Below, piece by piece: positions 1 to 8,663 of a stretch of DNA of 64,000 nucleotides. Numbering within the stretch: the stretch's first letter is position 1; the number at the start of each line of letters is the position of its first letter. The notes below the pieces were generated by a model. The model did no database searches. It was given only the letters and a program-made list of their open reading frames with translations, and was not told where the DNA came from. Source of the DNA: Candidatus Poseidoniaceae archaeon (lineage in GTDB: Archaea; Thermoplasmatota; Poseidoniia; Poseidoniales; Poseidoniaceae); NCBI GenBank assembly GCA_938030705.1, contig CALHIR010000003.1:62001-126000 (forward strand), given 5' to 3'. Both the position numbers and the translations under genes were made by a program.

Positions 1-811
1 CGGCCAGCGAAAGCGCACGTTCCATGTCCTCTTCACTCTCATCCAATAAGCGCATGCCGTATTCAGGGTCCAAATGTCCCTCTTCTTTTGCCGTGGTCAA
101 CAAACTTGCGGCCTGCGCCACGGCAGCACCCTGAGCTTTGAGTTCCAAGAGACGATTTTCCAAACTATCGAGGCGTTTTTTGAACCGTTTTCGATCGGCT
201 TTTTGGTCATCACCGACCGTCCAAGTATAGACCGTGTCGAGAACGGCAAAAACAGCGAGCGAGCCTGCCGTTCCGCCGGAGACCGAGACGAGGCTTTCGC
301 TTTGGATAAGGGTCAACGCCACCGCAGAAGCCGATCCGATCCCGGTCAAGATAGCCCGATAGCGAAGAACACCAAAGTTTCCTCGCATCGTTCGGTTGGA
401 GAGTTGTCGGCACATGAAACCTGCAAACAAAATCAAGATGCTGCCCGCCAGTTGGGAACGATTACCGTCAAGGCCCAGCGCGCCCAAACACAATAAAACA
501 GGCCACGCAAGACTGGTGGCTGAAGCGACACGGGACCTTGCAACGGCGTTGTCAAGAATCAAATCTTGGACGAAGATACCCCAAATCAAAAGCACGAGAG
601 GGGGGCCAAAACTGGTGAGCACCACCCCGTCGCCTTCCATCAGTCCTTTGATGGAGGGCCAAGCGAGCCAAACAGCACAGACCAACAGCGAAAGGGCCGT
701 GAACAACGTGGCGTTCTCGACCCGCTTCATCCGCCGGGCTGCCTCGGCCTCAATGGCTGCGTCTGCATCCGCCCAGGTGACCATGGCCGGGGCCTCAACG
801 CTGTTCCCCAT
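1..811 (-). CDS. Partial membrane protein with C-terminal helical region (3' end off window)
   Basis: The reading frame is open from the ATG at 811 to the left edge, giving about 270 residues and no stop. The start is supported by GGAGTGA five bases upstream. The N-terminus is charged and soluble (about 35 residues). It is followed by roughly five to six hydrophobic segments (for example VCAVWLAWPSI, PLVLLIWGIFV and LAVFAVLDTVYTW). A lysine/arginine-rich, coiled-coil-prone stretch (DDQKADRKRFKKRLDSLENR) and an acidic helical region then run to the edge. I recognise no family. It is divergent from pyrB with about 100 bp between the starts. Being cut by the window, its full length and C-terminal domain are unknown. 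Confidence 0.7.
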   Translation of the reverse strand, partial: MGNSVEAPAMVTWADADAAIEAEAARRMKRVENATLFTALSLLVCAVWLAWPSIKGLMEGDGVVLTSFGPPLVLLIWGIFVQDLILDNAVARSRVASATSLAWPVLLCLGALGLDGNRSQLAGSILILFAGFMCRQLSNRTMRGNFGVLRYRAILTGIGSASAVALTLIQSESLVSVSGGTAGSLAVFAVLDTVYTWTVGDDQKADRKRFKKRLDSLENRLLELKAQGAAVAQAASLLTTAKEEGHLDPEYGMRLLDESEEDMERALSLA

Positions 812-913
812 AATCACTCCGATGATTTGGACGAGCCTCTCCCTCTGAGCGAACCAATTCAGCGGCAATGTTCAAGGGTGTTATCGGGGTGTGAAGACTT
901 ACGAGGGAAGACC

Positions 914-1855
914 ATGTCAGGACTCATCACCATGGATGATTTATCCAACGAAGAAATATTGAGTATCTTGGACGATGCACAACGCTTGCTTCCCGTCGCA
1001 GAAGGCAAGACCTACCTCCCGCTCCTCCAAGGGAAAATTTTGGGAAACTTGTTCTTCGAGCCAAGCACCCGGACCCGAATGTCCTTTGAGACGGCGATGA
1101 AGCGGCTTGGTGGGGACGTGGTTAACCTCGGCGATGTGAAAACCTCGTCCGTCGTCAAAGGTGAGACGCTGTTTGACACCATCCAAATGGTGGACGGGTA
1201 TACCGATATCATCGCCATGCGACACCCTCGACAAGGCGCTGCCCAATACGCCCAAGATGCAGCGAGAGTGCCCATACTCAACGGAGGCGATGGCGCAGGG
1301 CATCACCCCACACAAACCATGCTCGACCTGTTCACCATCCAACAAGCCCATGGCCGGTTGGACGGCCTCAAAGTCATCCTTGCAGGCGACCTTCGCTACG
1401 GCCGAACCGTGCACTCGCTTAGCCACGCCCTCACCCGCTTTGGGTGCGAACTCATCCTGGCGAGCCCCAGCCTGTTGAAGATGCCAGCCGAGATTGTCGC
1501 CGACCTCAACGCTCATGGAGCAAACATCACCGAAACAGAGGATTTGCTCGGTTCAATTGAAACCGCCGACGTGGTGTACATGACCCGCATTCAGAAAGAA
1601 CGCTTCGCCGATGAAGACGAATACGCCAAAGTCGCCGGTGCCTACAAGTTGCACGCCTCCAATCTCGACGGGGCCAAAGAGAACATGATCATCATGCACC
1701 CCCTCCCCCGTGTGGACGAAATCCATCCATCGGTTGACCAAACACGCCACGCACGCTATTTTGAGCAAGCTTTCAACGGGGTCGTGGCCCGCATGGCGTT
1801 GCTGTGCCGGTTGCTCGACGTGGAAGTTCCCGCTGATATTGGAGGTGGTGCTTGA
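914..1855 (+). CDS. pyrB: Aspartate carbamoyltransferase catalytic subunit
   Basis: Catalyses carbamoyl phosphate plus L-aspartate to N-carbamoyl-aspartate, the committed step of pyrimidine synthesis, in the cytosol. The 313-residue protein has the normal family length. It shows the carbamoyl-phosphate loop EPSTRTRMSFE, the catalytic SSVVKGETL loop, HPTQTMLDLFT, and HPLPRVDEI near the C-terminus. The frame is open further upstream, but the ATG at 914 is where family similarity begins (MSGLITMDDLSNEEI) and it follows a purine-rich GAGGGAAGA. The stop overlaps the start of pyrI by one base, so the two subunits are translationally coupled. Confidence 0.97.
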   Translation: MSGLITMDDLSNEEILSILDDAQRLLPVAEGKTYLPLLQGKILGNLFFEPSTRTRMSFETAMKRLGGDVVNLGDVKTSSVVKGETLFDTIQMVDGYTDIIAMRHPRQGAAQYAQDAARVPILNGGDGAGHHPTQTMLDLFTIQQAHGRLDGLKVILAGDLRYGRTVHSLSHALTRFGCELILASPSLLKMPAEIVADLNAHGANITETEDLLGSIETADVVYMTRIQKERFADEDEYAKVAGAYKLHASNLDGAKENMIIMHPLPRVDEIHPSVDQTRHARYFEQAFNGVVARMALLCRLLDVEVPADIGGGA

Positions 1856-2331
1856 TGTCGCAAGAAGGCAACATGCGAAGAGTTACGGCGATTCGAAACG
1901 GGACGGTCATCGACCACATTCCTGCAGGACATGCCATGCGCGTGCTGGAAATGCTTGGCATCAACAGGCGTTCGTCGGTCCCTGTTTCCATGGTCATGAA
2001 CGTCCCTTCCAAGAAAATGGGCACCAAGGACATCATCAAAGTCGAAGACCGGGAGTTGAATCAAGACGAATTGAACCGACTGGCCCTGGTCGCTCCGGAC
2101 GCCCATGTAGCCATCATTCGAGCCTACGTCGTCGCCGAGAAATTGACCATTGAGTTGGGTGATGAAATCGTCAACGTTCTGCGCTGTACTTTTTCGAACT
2201 GCATCACGACCAACCCTCGCGAACCGCTCGCCCACCGATTGAAGATTCTCTCAAGGGTGCCCCTTGAATTGAGGTGCCATTATTGTGGACGCCCGCAAGA
2301 CCTTGAGGAACTGGTCAACAACGTGCTCTAA
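1855..2331 (+). CDS. pyrI: Aspartate carbamoyltransferase regulatory subunit
   Basis: The 158-residue regulatory chain binds nucleotide effectors through its N-terminal domain and contacts PyrB through a C-terminal zinc domain. The zinc site is visible as two pairs, CTFSNC and CHYC, with the usual NPRE segment between. The ATG at 1855 overlaps the pyrB TGA (TGATG) and has GGAGGTGG about eight bases upstream. A TTG three bases earlier is in frame but less likely. It ends in a 4-bp overlap with the convergent thiolation gene. A PyrB-PyrI pair implies an allosterically regulated holoenzyme. Confidence 0.96.
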   Translation: MSQEGNMRRVTAIRNGTVIDHIPAGHAMRVLEMLGINRRSSVPVSMVMNVPSKKMGTKDIIKVEDRELNQDELNRLALVAPDAHVAIIRAYVVAEKLTIELGDEIVNVLRCTFSNCITTNPREPLAHRLKILSRVPLELRCHYCGRPQDLEELVNNVL

Positions 2332-3341
2332 TCCTGCTCAACACCGAGCAAATCCCGCATGTCGCAAGCTTTGCATTGCGTTCCTGAACTCGGACTTCCG
2401 CAGCGTGGACAAGGCGTTGGCGGAGCAGGTCGTTGGTCTTGGCCTCCGAGCGCCACCACTTGATCGCGAAGGCCTTTGATTTGGTCAGCCATTCGAACGA
2501 GGCCATGCCGAGTTCCGGGAACATCGGCTTCCATTTGGGCCACCATTTCTCGGTGGCGCCAACGCAAAGCACCCCGAGCGTTTGGGCATTCCTCGTGGTG
2601 GAGCGGAAGGTTTCGATGCAAAGCATAGAGATGAATTTCCTGTTCAGGAACCCAACGCAGTGGAACAATCCGAGGCGATAGCCCGTCGACGGGAGTCGCC
2701 GTGTGAGGTGCTAAACGAAGGGTCCGCTCAATGTCAGCATTGACCATGTTCATCAGCACGGTTTGCGCCATATCGTCGAGGTTGTGGCCCAAGGCGATGA
2801 CGTCTGCACCAACGCGTTCGGCCAAGTGATTGATGCCTTGGCGCCGGAAAACGCCGCAGTAAGAACACGCCATGCGTGGAGCATCGTTGTCCTTCTGAAT
2901 CACCATGGGCAGGCGCTGAACCACTTCGTCCATCTCGATGAAGGAGAGTTCAGGGTACGAAACGACGTGGTGTTCCACGCCTAACCGTTCACACAAGGAA
3001 GCAGCGCATTCAATCGAGGGAGGGCGGTAGCCTTCAATGCCCTCGTCCACGGTTCCAGCGACGATGGTGACGTCTTGCCGCTTTCCAATGAGGTCCACCA
3101 AGGCATCGAGCAGGACGGCCGAGTCCTTGCCGCCCGACACGGCAACCAAAACGGTGGTGTGTTCGCCTTTTTTGAGCGGCAATTGCAGGCGAAGTTCCTT
3201 GCTGATCTTTTTGCGAACCGATTTCGCCAAGTGCTTCCCACAGAGAATACGACCAGAATAGGCCTGTTCAACCACCGCAGGCTTTTCACAGGCATCACAC
3301 GATGGAACCGTGAACAATCCCTCCGAACTTGCGCCTGCCAT
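2328..3341 (-). CDS. ncsA: tRNA 2-thiolation enzyme, NcsA/TtuA (Ctu1) type ATP pyrophosphatase
   Basis: Predicted to adenylate a tRNA uridine and transfer sulfur to it (2-thiouridine at position 34 or 54, depending on subfamily). The 337-residue protein has an N-terminal zinc site (CDACEKP, then LCGKH) and the PP-loop AVSGGKDSAVLL near residue 70. The catalytic/iron-sulfur cysteine segment is ACSYCGVFRR, with ALGHNLDDMAQT after it. A C-terminal zinc ribbon has two CxxC pairs (CPRCG and CKAC). I see no Shine-Dalgarno before the ATG at 3341, so it may be leaderless. Sequence reading alone cannot separate NcsA (U34) from TtuA (U54). Confidence 0.88.
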   Translation of the reverse strand: MAGASSEGLFTVPSCDACEKPAVVEQAYSGRILCGKHLAKSVRKKISKELRLQLPLKKGEHTTVLVAVSGGKDSAVLLDALVDLIGKRQDVTIVAGTVDEGIEGYRPPSIECAASLCERLGVEHHVVSYPELSFIEMDEVVQRLPMVIQKDNDAPRMACSYCGVFRRQGINHLAERVGADVIALGHNLDDMAQTVLMNMVNADIERTLRLAPHTATPVDGLSPRIVPLRWVPEQEIHLYALHRNLPLHHEECPNARGALRWRHREMVAQMEADVPGTRHGLVRMADQIKGLRDQVVALGGQDQRPAPPTPCPRCGSPSSGTQCKACDMRDLLGVEQD

Positions 3342-3667
3342 GGTGGAGGCTCAACGGGCGCATGGTTTCAAATCAACGGCGCCGAAGATGGGGGCTCTCA
3401 GCCGAATTGTGGAGAAGATTTCTTCAATTGAAAAATCAAATATTCAATTGAAATAATTAACTTCGTTTTCACAGAGCCATCTTTCGGACGAGGCTGGCAT
3501 TTCTTGGCTTTTCAAAGGACTGGAAACAAATCCATCGCCCCGTTTTGGCTACCCTGAAACTTATTTTCCAGTTGGAAAAAAGCGAAAGGTGCCCAAACCG
3601 CCATATTTCCCCTGCTGAGCGCAAAACTTCTTGAAGGCTACAGCGCTGTCAATCAGGTTGAGCAGGC
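3342..3667. other. 326-bp intergenic region between divergent genes, AT-rich
   Basis: Separates the divergent thiolation gene and the Roadblock gene and must hold both promoters. I find no supported gene in it. It contains two exact copies of a 10-bp palindrome at 3423-3452 and a third, imperfect palindrome (TTCCAGTTGGAA) at 3566-3577. A weak TATA-like stretch (AACTTATTTT) lies near 3558-3567, about 100 bases before the Roadblock start. The AT content is clearly higher than in the flanking coding sequence. Confidence 0.6.
3423..3452. promoter_or_regulatory. Paired palindromes TTCAATTGAA, candidate operator
   Basis: TTCAATTGAA, a perfect 10-bp palindrome, occurs at 3423-3432 and again at 3443-3452. 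The centre-to-centre spacing is 20 bp, close to two helical turns, so two dimers would bind the same DNA face. It lies about 80-110 bp upstream of the thiolation gene and 215-245 bp upstream of the Roadblock gene. Operator function is inferred from symmetry and spacing only. Confidence 0.4.
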
Positions 3668-4009
3668 ATGTTGCAACGTCTTCTGGGGGAGTTTCTCAAG
3701 ATAGAGGGGGTCGACCAAGCGATGATGATGGACGACCGTGGAAAGTTGCTTTCCAGCGTTGGCCCCGAAGGCCAACTCCCGCCCGTGAACCGTGCCGTGG
3801 AATTAACGGTCGCAGCGTTGGATGCTGTTCAGCACCACGATCAAGGCGACATGCACGAACTGTGGATCGAGGGCGAGGACCAGGTCCTCATCGATATCCT
3901 CACGCCGTACAGAATCGTGATGTTGAGCGGCTCGAAAGGCAACATTGCTCGCTGGAGGCACTCCGTGGACCACCTCCGTGCTCAACTGGCCACAACCCAA
4001 GAAATGTAG
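3668..4009 (+). CDS. Stand-alone Roadblock/LC7-domain protein
   Basis: A 113-residue protein made of one Roadblock/LC7-like domain. It has the N-terminal helix LLGEFLKIEGVDQAMM, the strand/turn DDRGKLLSSVG, a middle helix, and a last pair of strands around QVLIDILTPYRIVMLSG, ending in a helix. Family members regulate small Ras-like or MglA-type GTPases, or form longin-like dimers. The next gene starts 11 bp downstream and carries its own Roadblock-like domain, so the two probably form a complex. No partner GTPase is encoded in this window. Domain call is from pattern, not a profile search. Confidence 0.75.
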   Translation: MLQRLLGEFLKIEGVDQAMMMDDRGKLLSSVGPEGQLPPVNRAVELTVAALDAVQHHDQGDMHELWIEGEDQVLIDILTPYRIVMLSGSKGNIARWRHSVDHLRAQLATTQEM

Positions 4010-4019
4010 GTGAACAAAC

Positions 4020-7000
4020 ATGTTTGAATTCCCAGCAGGAACGCCCATTAACGAAACCATCACCTTGGAGGAAGGGAGGCTACAGCCCTTCGCTCACGGC
4101 GCTATTTCCACCTACCTTGGCCGACGTAAAACACCGGTAGGCCATCGTCTCGTTCGCGGCGGTCGAGTGGTCGGCTACCTTGCCGATGCCGATGAGAAAA
4201 ACACCTTGTTGGGCGGGATAGAAGCCAAGCATCAACTGGAACATCTCGAAGCGGAACAGAAGTTCCGTCACCTCGCCACGTCCTACAGCATCGCCGAACT
4301 GGGCAGCCTTGCTGAACTCGTACCGGAAGCCTTCGTTCACCAAGCTGACCGTCAAGGACTGAAATCATCGACCAACGCGGTCGAACGCTTGCTTTCTCGC
4401 GACCTTTCCACCGTCATTCGAACCTTGGAAACAAACACCACGGTTCGAGGCGCTATGGCCATTGACAGCGGGATGCTCATCGACCACGTCGGCGACCTTC
4501 CCGGCCTCGGAGAAGAAGAACGCCTGGCCGGTGAACTTCACGAGATGATGGCCGCCTTGGGTGGGCAAGAAGTCCACAGCCAGTGGGGCATGAAAGGCCA
4601 AAGCCACTGGACCCTTCACACCGAGACCGGCGCACTGCTCTTGGCCCAAAGCGGCGAAATTTCCCTTGCCGTATGGACCGAAAAAGACGCCAATCACGCG
4701 CGGCTCCTTTCCTCCGCTTCCATCGCGTTGGATGGCGAGATTGTGGCGGCTGGTGCTCACGGCTCCAAGATGCCCGAAGGGTTTGTGCTACGAGATGGGC
4801 GAGGAGGACCCGATGCGGTCATCTCCATGCTGAAAGCCGGACGAGAAGAGGAGGTCACTGGCCATATTCAATCCGGCTCCTCCAGTAAAGCCGTGTCCTT
4901 GGTGCTTTCACGAGGCGTCCCTGTTGCATTGTGGGCACCCGCCTTTGAGAGCGAAGAGGAAGCGATGTTGGCACTGACGGAGGCCAAAAGAAAGATCCAA
5001 CTCCTTCGTTTCCCGGCTGGAACCATCGTCTCGGCCAGCTCTGGAACGGTCGAATCTTTCACCCTGTCCAGTTTCATTCAATCGCTCGCCACCGTACGTA
5101 CCCGCTCCGAAGCACGGCAGGCCTCCCTCAAGAGCCTCCTTGACGACATGCTTGGATTCCATGCAGGGCTTGAGTCCATGCAGAAACAACGTGCAAAGAT
5201 GGTGTTCAAATCCGACGGCGCAGACGTCGCCGAACCGCTTCCCGTGATGCGGGATGAAGCGGTAACTGCGGTGGATGCTGGCCTTCGGAGAAAACTGGAA
5301 AAGGCCGAACAGACCGTTGATGAACTCAACAAAAGCAAAGCGGTCTTGGAAGGCCAGTTGAAAGCCTTGGAGAAGAAAAAAGATGCTGCGCAAATCGTGG
5401 CCAGGGAAGCGGCAGAATCTCGGCAAGAGAACACCACGGCACTTGAAGAAGCTCATGCACAACTCAACACCATGCAAGTTGACCTTGCGCAGGCCAGAGG
5501 CCAAGCCGAGGAAGCAGAATCACGAGCAGAACGCTTGGTTCGCCGAGTCAATGAATTGGAGCACCAGGTCAGCCAACGGGCCGCTGAACTCGCTAAGGCC
5601 CTCGGTGATGCTGATAGCAGTGCTGAATTGAGAGAAGCCATTGAAACTCTGTCCCTCAAGGAGGCGGAATTGCAAGCTAGTCTTGCAGAAGGCAGCGAAC
5701 GCCTCGGTACCATTCGAAAACAAAGCGAAGATGAAGAACGGCGATTGCGGGTTCTCAGCGAACAGGTCAACACCAGTCGCGAACGCCACGCTCGGGTTCA
5801 ATCGGACTTGATCACCGTGCAAGAGCAGGTGCATGTCGGTAATTTGGAACTTGAATCCGTCCGGACAGAGGAAAAGCATGCCCGGCAACGAACGGAAGAA
5901 GACCGTCTCCGACGAGTGGAAGAGGAATCACGCCGTTCCAACATTCAAGCTGAACTACGAGAACTCATGGACGAACGCCGTCAAGTGCTCCGAGAATTGG
6001 GTGATTTAGGCGCCCGTCGTGGACATGCAGAGGCTGAACTGGCGTCCCTTGTGGACAAGGCCACCTCATTGGCTGAAGCGCATGAAGAGGCCCTCGCCGA
6101 CATTCAGGAAGCCGAGCGCCTGCGAGCCCGCCTCGCCGAAGAACCGCTCGCTCAAGCCTTGCTCGATGACAACAACACCTTCCTCGGCCTTGGACCGGTG
6201 CTTGAGCGCTTGGAACACGCCCGAGGCCTCGGATATTCGGTGACCATGCTCGACCGTGCCGTTGAACGTGCGCTTCAAGTGATTCAAGGCACGGTAGACC
6301 ACGTGGCGGCAACACCCCGTCACCTGCTCTCCTCAGAGGTCATGACGCTCCTCGAGCGCCAAGTTCCTCAGACGGCAGGAGCCGTGCGAGGCTTGGCCCG
6401 ATGGTCTGTCCAGCAACGTCTCGAGCAACAATTGGGCGAAACGGTAAATCATGTCGTGGTTGACCTTGAACACCTGCTCGAAGATTTCGACCGTTCCATC
6501 ACGATGCTCCGGCGTATTCGCAACGTTCTCGAGCAAGTTGAACGGCTTGGAGCACCTTCCCATGAGGTCCATGCCCTGCTGGCCAATTGTCAACGACCAG
6601 AAGCCCTTCCAAGCTTGGCTCAAGGGACGAGAAAACTCATCCAAGTTGCCCTTGATGACATCTATCTTGAAGCCGACCAACGAGACGCAGGTGAAGCCAT
6701 TGGCTTGGAAGAAACGGCTCGTGTGCTCGAGGAACTCATTACCCAACTCGACGCTTCGGGATTGACTGACGGCCGCCCACGTGGCATGATGTGGGAATTC
6801 CAGCGGGACGGTTTGTTGCCCTTTGAGCGCGAATCCATCCCTGCTGAACAACGGATACCGGTAAACGAAGCCATGCTTCATGACCTTGAGCCTCATTTGG
6901 TGCAAGCCGAGGAAGTTTCGGTGGTGGAGGCCAGCGGTGAATCCGTCGACGATGAGGGGTGGTCGCCGCTCCCCCCACCCGGGGACGATGAGAACGAGGC

Positions 7001-7196
7001 CCTCGCCGAAGCAACATCCACCTACACCCCCACCTCTTCCCCGAGTCTGGACGATGAGCGGGCCGTATTGGAGGCTGAACTCGCACGTTTGGATGCTGAA
7101 CGGAGCCATCGAACCGCACACGACCCCGTGGCCACACCGGCCAAAGACACGGCGTTGGCAGATTTAGAATCTCGACTTTCCGACCTTGACTTTTGA
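4020..7196 (+). CDS. Large Roadblock-like / coiled-coil scaffold protein
   Basis: A 1058-residue cytoplasmic protein with no signal peptide or membrane segment. Residues 1-70 are a compact domain with a glycine-rich turn (VRGGRVVGYLADAD). Residues about 130-230 read as a Roadblock-like fold (GAMAIDSGMLIDHVGDLPG, then SGEISLAVW). Residues about 240-390 are mixed alpha/beta. About 417-710 is a long heptad-rich coiled coil, followed by a helical region to about 920. An acidic, proline-rich tail (WSPLPPPGDDENEALAEA) and a short helix end the protein. The ATG at 4020 follows AGGTGA at good spacing. The layout resembles an SMC/polarity-type scaffold, but there is no ATPase motif. I do not recognise a named family. 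Confidence 0.75.
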   Translation: MFEFPAGTPINETITLEEGRLQPFAHGAISTYLGRRKTPVGHRLVRGGRVVGYLADADEKNTLLGGIEAKHQLEHLEAEQKFRHLATSYSIAELGSLAELVPEAFVHQADRQGLKSSTNAVERLLSRDLSTVIRTLETNTTVRGAMAIDSGMLIDHVGDLPGLGEEERLAGELHEMMAALGGQEVHSQWGMKGQSHWTLHTETGALLLAQSGEISLAVWTEKDANHARLLSSASIALDGEIVAAGAHGSKMPEGFVLRDGRGGPDAVISMLKAGREEEVTGHIQSGSSSKAVSLVLSRGVPVALWAPAFESEEEAMLALTEAKRKIQLLRFPAGTIVSASSGTVESFTLSSFIQSLATVRTRSEARQASLKSLLDDMLGFHAGLESMQKQRAKMVFKSDGADVAEPLPVMRDEAVTAVDAGLRRKLEKAEQTVDELNKSKAVLEGQLKALEKKKDAAQIVAREAAESRQENTTALEEAHAQLNTMQVDLAQARGQAEEAESRAERLVRRVNELEHQVSQRAAELAKALGDADSSAELREAIETLSLKEAELQASLAEGSERLGTIRKQSEDEERRLRVLSEQVNTSRERHARVQSDLITVQEQVHVGNLELESVRTEEKHARQRTEEDRLRRVEEESRRSNIQAELRELMDERRQVLRELGDLGARRGHAEAELASLVDKATSLAEAHEEALADIQEAERLRARLAEEPLAQALLDDNNTFLGLGPVLERLEHARGLGYSVTMLDRAVERALQVIQGTVDHVAATPRHLLSSEVMTLLERQVPQTAGAVRGLARWSVQQRLEQQLGETVNHVVVDLEHLLEDFDRSITMLRRIRNVLEQVERLGAPSHEVHALLANCQRPEALPSLAQGTRKLIQVALDDIYLEADQRDAGEAIGLEETARVLEELITQLDASGLTDGRPRGMMWEFQRDGLLPFERESIPAEQRIPVNEAMLHDLEPHLVQAEEVSVVEASGESVDDEGWSPLPPPGDDENEALAEATSTYTPTSSPSLDDERAVLEAELARLDAERSHRTAHDPVATPAKDTALADLESRLSDLDF

Positions 7197-7204
7197 AGAT
7201 CGAC

Positions 7205-7450
7205 ATGTCTGACGAAACCAGCACCCTCATGGGACGCCATGAATCCCTCGGAAAACCCTACCCGCTTTGGGTGGAACGCCTTTTGCTGCTGATGGCCATT
7301 CTGGCCTTCGTATTCTTCAATTCCAGCGTCAATCAGGCGGTTGGGCACGATGTGTTGGGTCCTTTCGTCGCCTACATTGCTTACCCGCTTGCCCTGTTGG
7401 CGGCAATTGAAATGGTGGGACGTGCACTTCAACAAAGCAGAGCATCATAG
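7205..7450 (+). CDS. Small membrane protein, two predicted TM helices
   Basis: An 81-residue protein with a soluble N-terminus (MSDETSTLMGRHESLGK) and two hydrophobic helices: LLLLMAILAFVFFNSSV, then FVAYIAYPLALLAAIEMVG. It ends with a short polar tail. The ATG at 7205 lies nine bases after the stop of the coiled-coil protein. A TTG at 7193 overlapping that stop is the alternative start. Same-strand position suggests it is the third gene of the Roadblock/coiled-coil operon and could anchor that complex to the membrane, which is inference. It overlaps the 3' end of the convergent gene by six bases. Confidence 0.65.
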   Translation: MSDETSTLMGRHESLGKPYPLWVERLLLLMAILAFVFFNSSVNQAVGHDVLGPFVAYIAYPLALLAAIEMVGRALQQSRAS

Positions 7451-8662
7451 CTGAGTGAATTCCTTTGAATCCGGTTCTGGCGGGAAGCGGTTGGTTCGAG
7501 ATTGGATGAACCCGATGACCCGCTGCCAGGGAATGAAGAAGCGGAGCACGGCCATGATGCTCAAGAAGAGCAGGGCAGAAATAACGAGGCCATAGGTGAG
7601 GGTGAGTTCAATGGATTCAGAGACTTGACCCGCCCATTGACTTCCGGTCGTGTCGGAGACGATGGTGAGTAAGACCTTGTGGAATCCAAGGGCAACCATG
7701 GTCGCAATACCGGTCAAACCCAAAAACAAGAAGGTATGACGAAGGTGAGTGTTGAGGACGTTGTCCATTTGACGCACATACTCGGGGTCTCGCTTGCAGG
7801 ATTCTGGGAGGCGGAACGCGTACTCGAGGTTGCGAATGACACCGTAGCTCGCTTCTTGGAAAACCATGATGAGCACTGCGATGAGAATCAGATTGAACTG
7901 TTCTTGCGTCACCAATTTAAGACCGAACAGCCCGATGGTAGGGTCCGATGTTTGACTCTCGAGCGTGGCCAGTGCGCCCCCATAGGACCCGAGTTGTGAT
8001 TTGATGAGCGGGAACGTTAGGATGGCGTGGATGCCGAGGAACAACAAGGTGAAGCCGATGGCCCATGCAATGGATCGTCGGGACAAACCCCAGATGCCAC
8101 GTGTCCCCATGATGACGGGGAGGAGATAGATGAAGAGAATCATGAGCGACATGATCATCAACAATGGCCATTGAAGCGTTTCCAATTCATTGTTGGTTGG
8201 CAAGCGCAGTTCAAAGGAAAACAGCATGCCGGCGAACCAGGAGAGCACCAATCGGCCGACGAGTAATACGATGAGTCCGACGATAAAACCGAGTTTGATG
8301 CGCTGCTGGACCTTCGGAGACTGGAAGGCGATAAGGGCCATGGTACCGCCCAGACTCAACCCTAAAACCAGCGGGACAAAGAACCGACCCATGCCGTTGC
8401 GACCCTCGCCCGTAAGCCAGTCGCCCAAGGGCAGTTGGTCGGAGATCAACAACTCGATGGAATCGAAAAGAATGGTGTGGTCGATGGTGCCAACAACATA
8501 GGTGGAAACCACTTCCAAATACATGCCAATCAGGGCCACGGTGGCGACAATCTGGAGGGCAAGAATCTGCCACTGCCGCCGTAGATTCTTCAAGTGAAGC
8601 GTACGGGGTTTGGAAGCCCCGTCGAGGTAAACGTCCGATTGAAGACCGACTTCACCAGCCAT
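7445..8662 (-). CDS. Polytopic membrane protein of the DUF58 cluster
   Basis: A 405-residue protein with a 30-residue soluble N-terminus and about eight hydrophobic segments (for example ILALQIVATVALIGMYLEVV, LGFIVGLIVLLVGRLVLSW and LTYGLVISALLFLSIMAVLR). It ends with a basic tail. I recognise no named family. It starts two bases after the stop of the DUF58 gene, so they are one transcript. In other prokaryotes DUF58-MoxR clusters commonly contain a multi-pass membrane protein of unknown function, and this is probably its counterpart here. Confidence 0.75.
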   Translation of the reverse strand: MAGEVGLQSDVYLDGASKPRTLHLKNLRRQWQILALQIVATVALIGMYLEVVSTYVVGTIDHTILFDSIELLISDQLPLGDWLTGEGRNGMGRFFVPLVLGLSLGGTMALIAFQSPKVQQRIKLGFIVGLIVLLVGRLVLSWFAGMLFSFELRLPTNNELETLQWPLLMIMSLMILFIYLLPVIMGTRGIWGLSRRSIAWAIGFTLLFLGIHAILTFPLIKSQLGSYGGALATLESQTSDPTIGLFGLKLVTQEQFNLILIAVLIMVFQEASYGVIRNLEYAFRLPESCKRDPEYVRQMDNVLNTHLRHTFLFLGLTGIATMVALGFHKVLLTIVSDTTGSQWAGQVSESIELTLTYGLVISALLFLSIMAVLRFFIPWQRVIGFIQSRTNRFPPEPDSKEFTQL

Positions 8663-8663
8663 T

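Noticed and set aside
566..913. N-terminal extension of pyrB by 116 codons
   Set aside because: It would overlap the divergent membrane-protein gene, is low in family resemblance, and the ATG at 914 gives the normal PyrB length.
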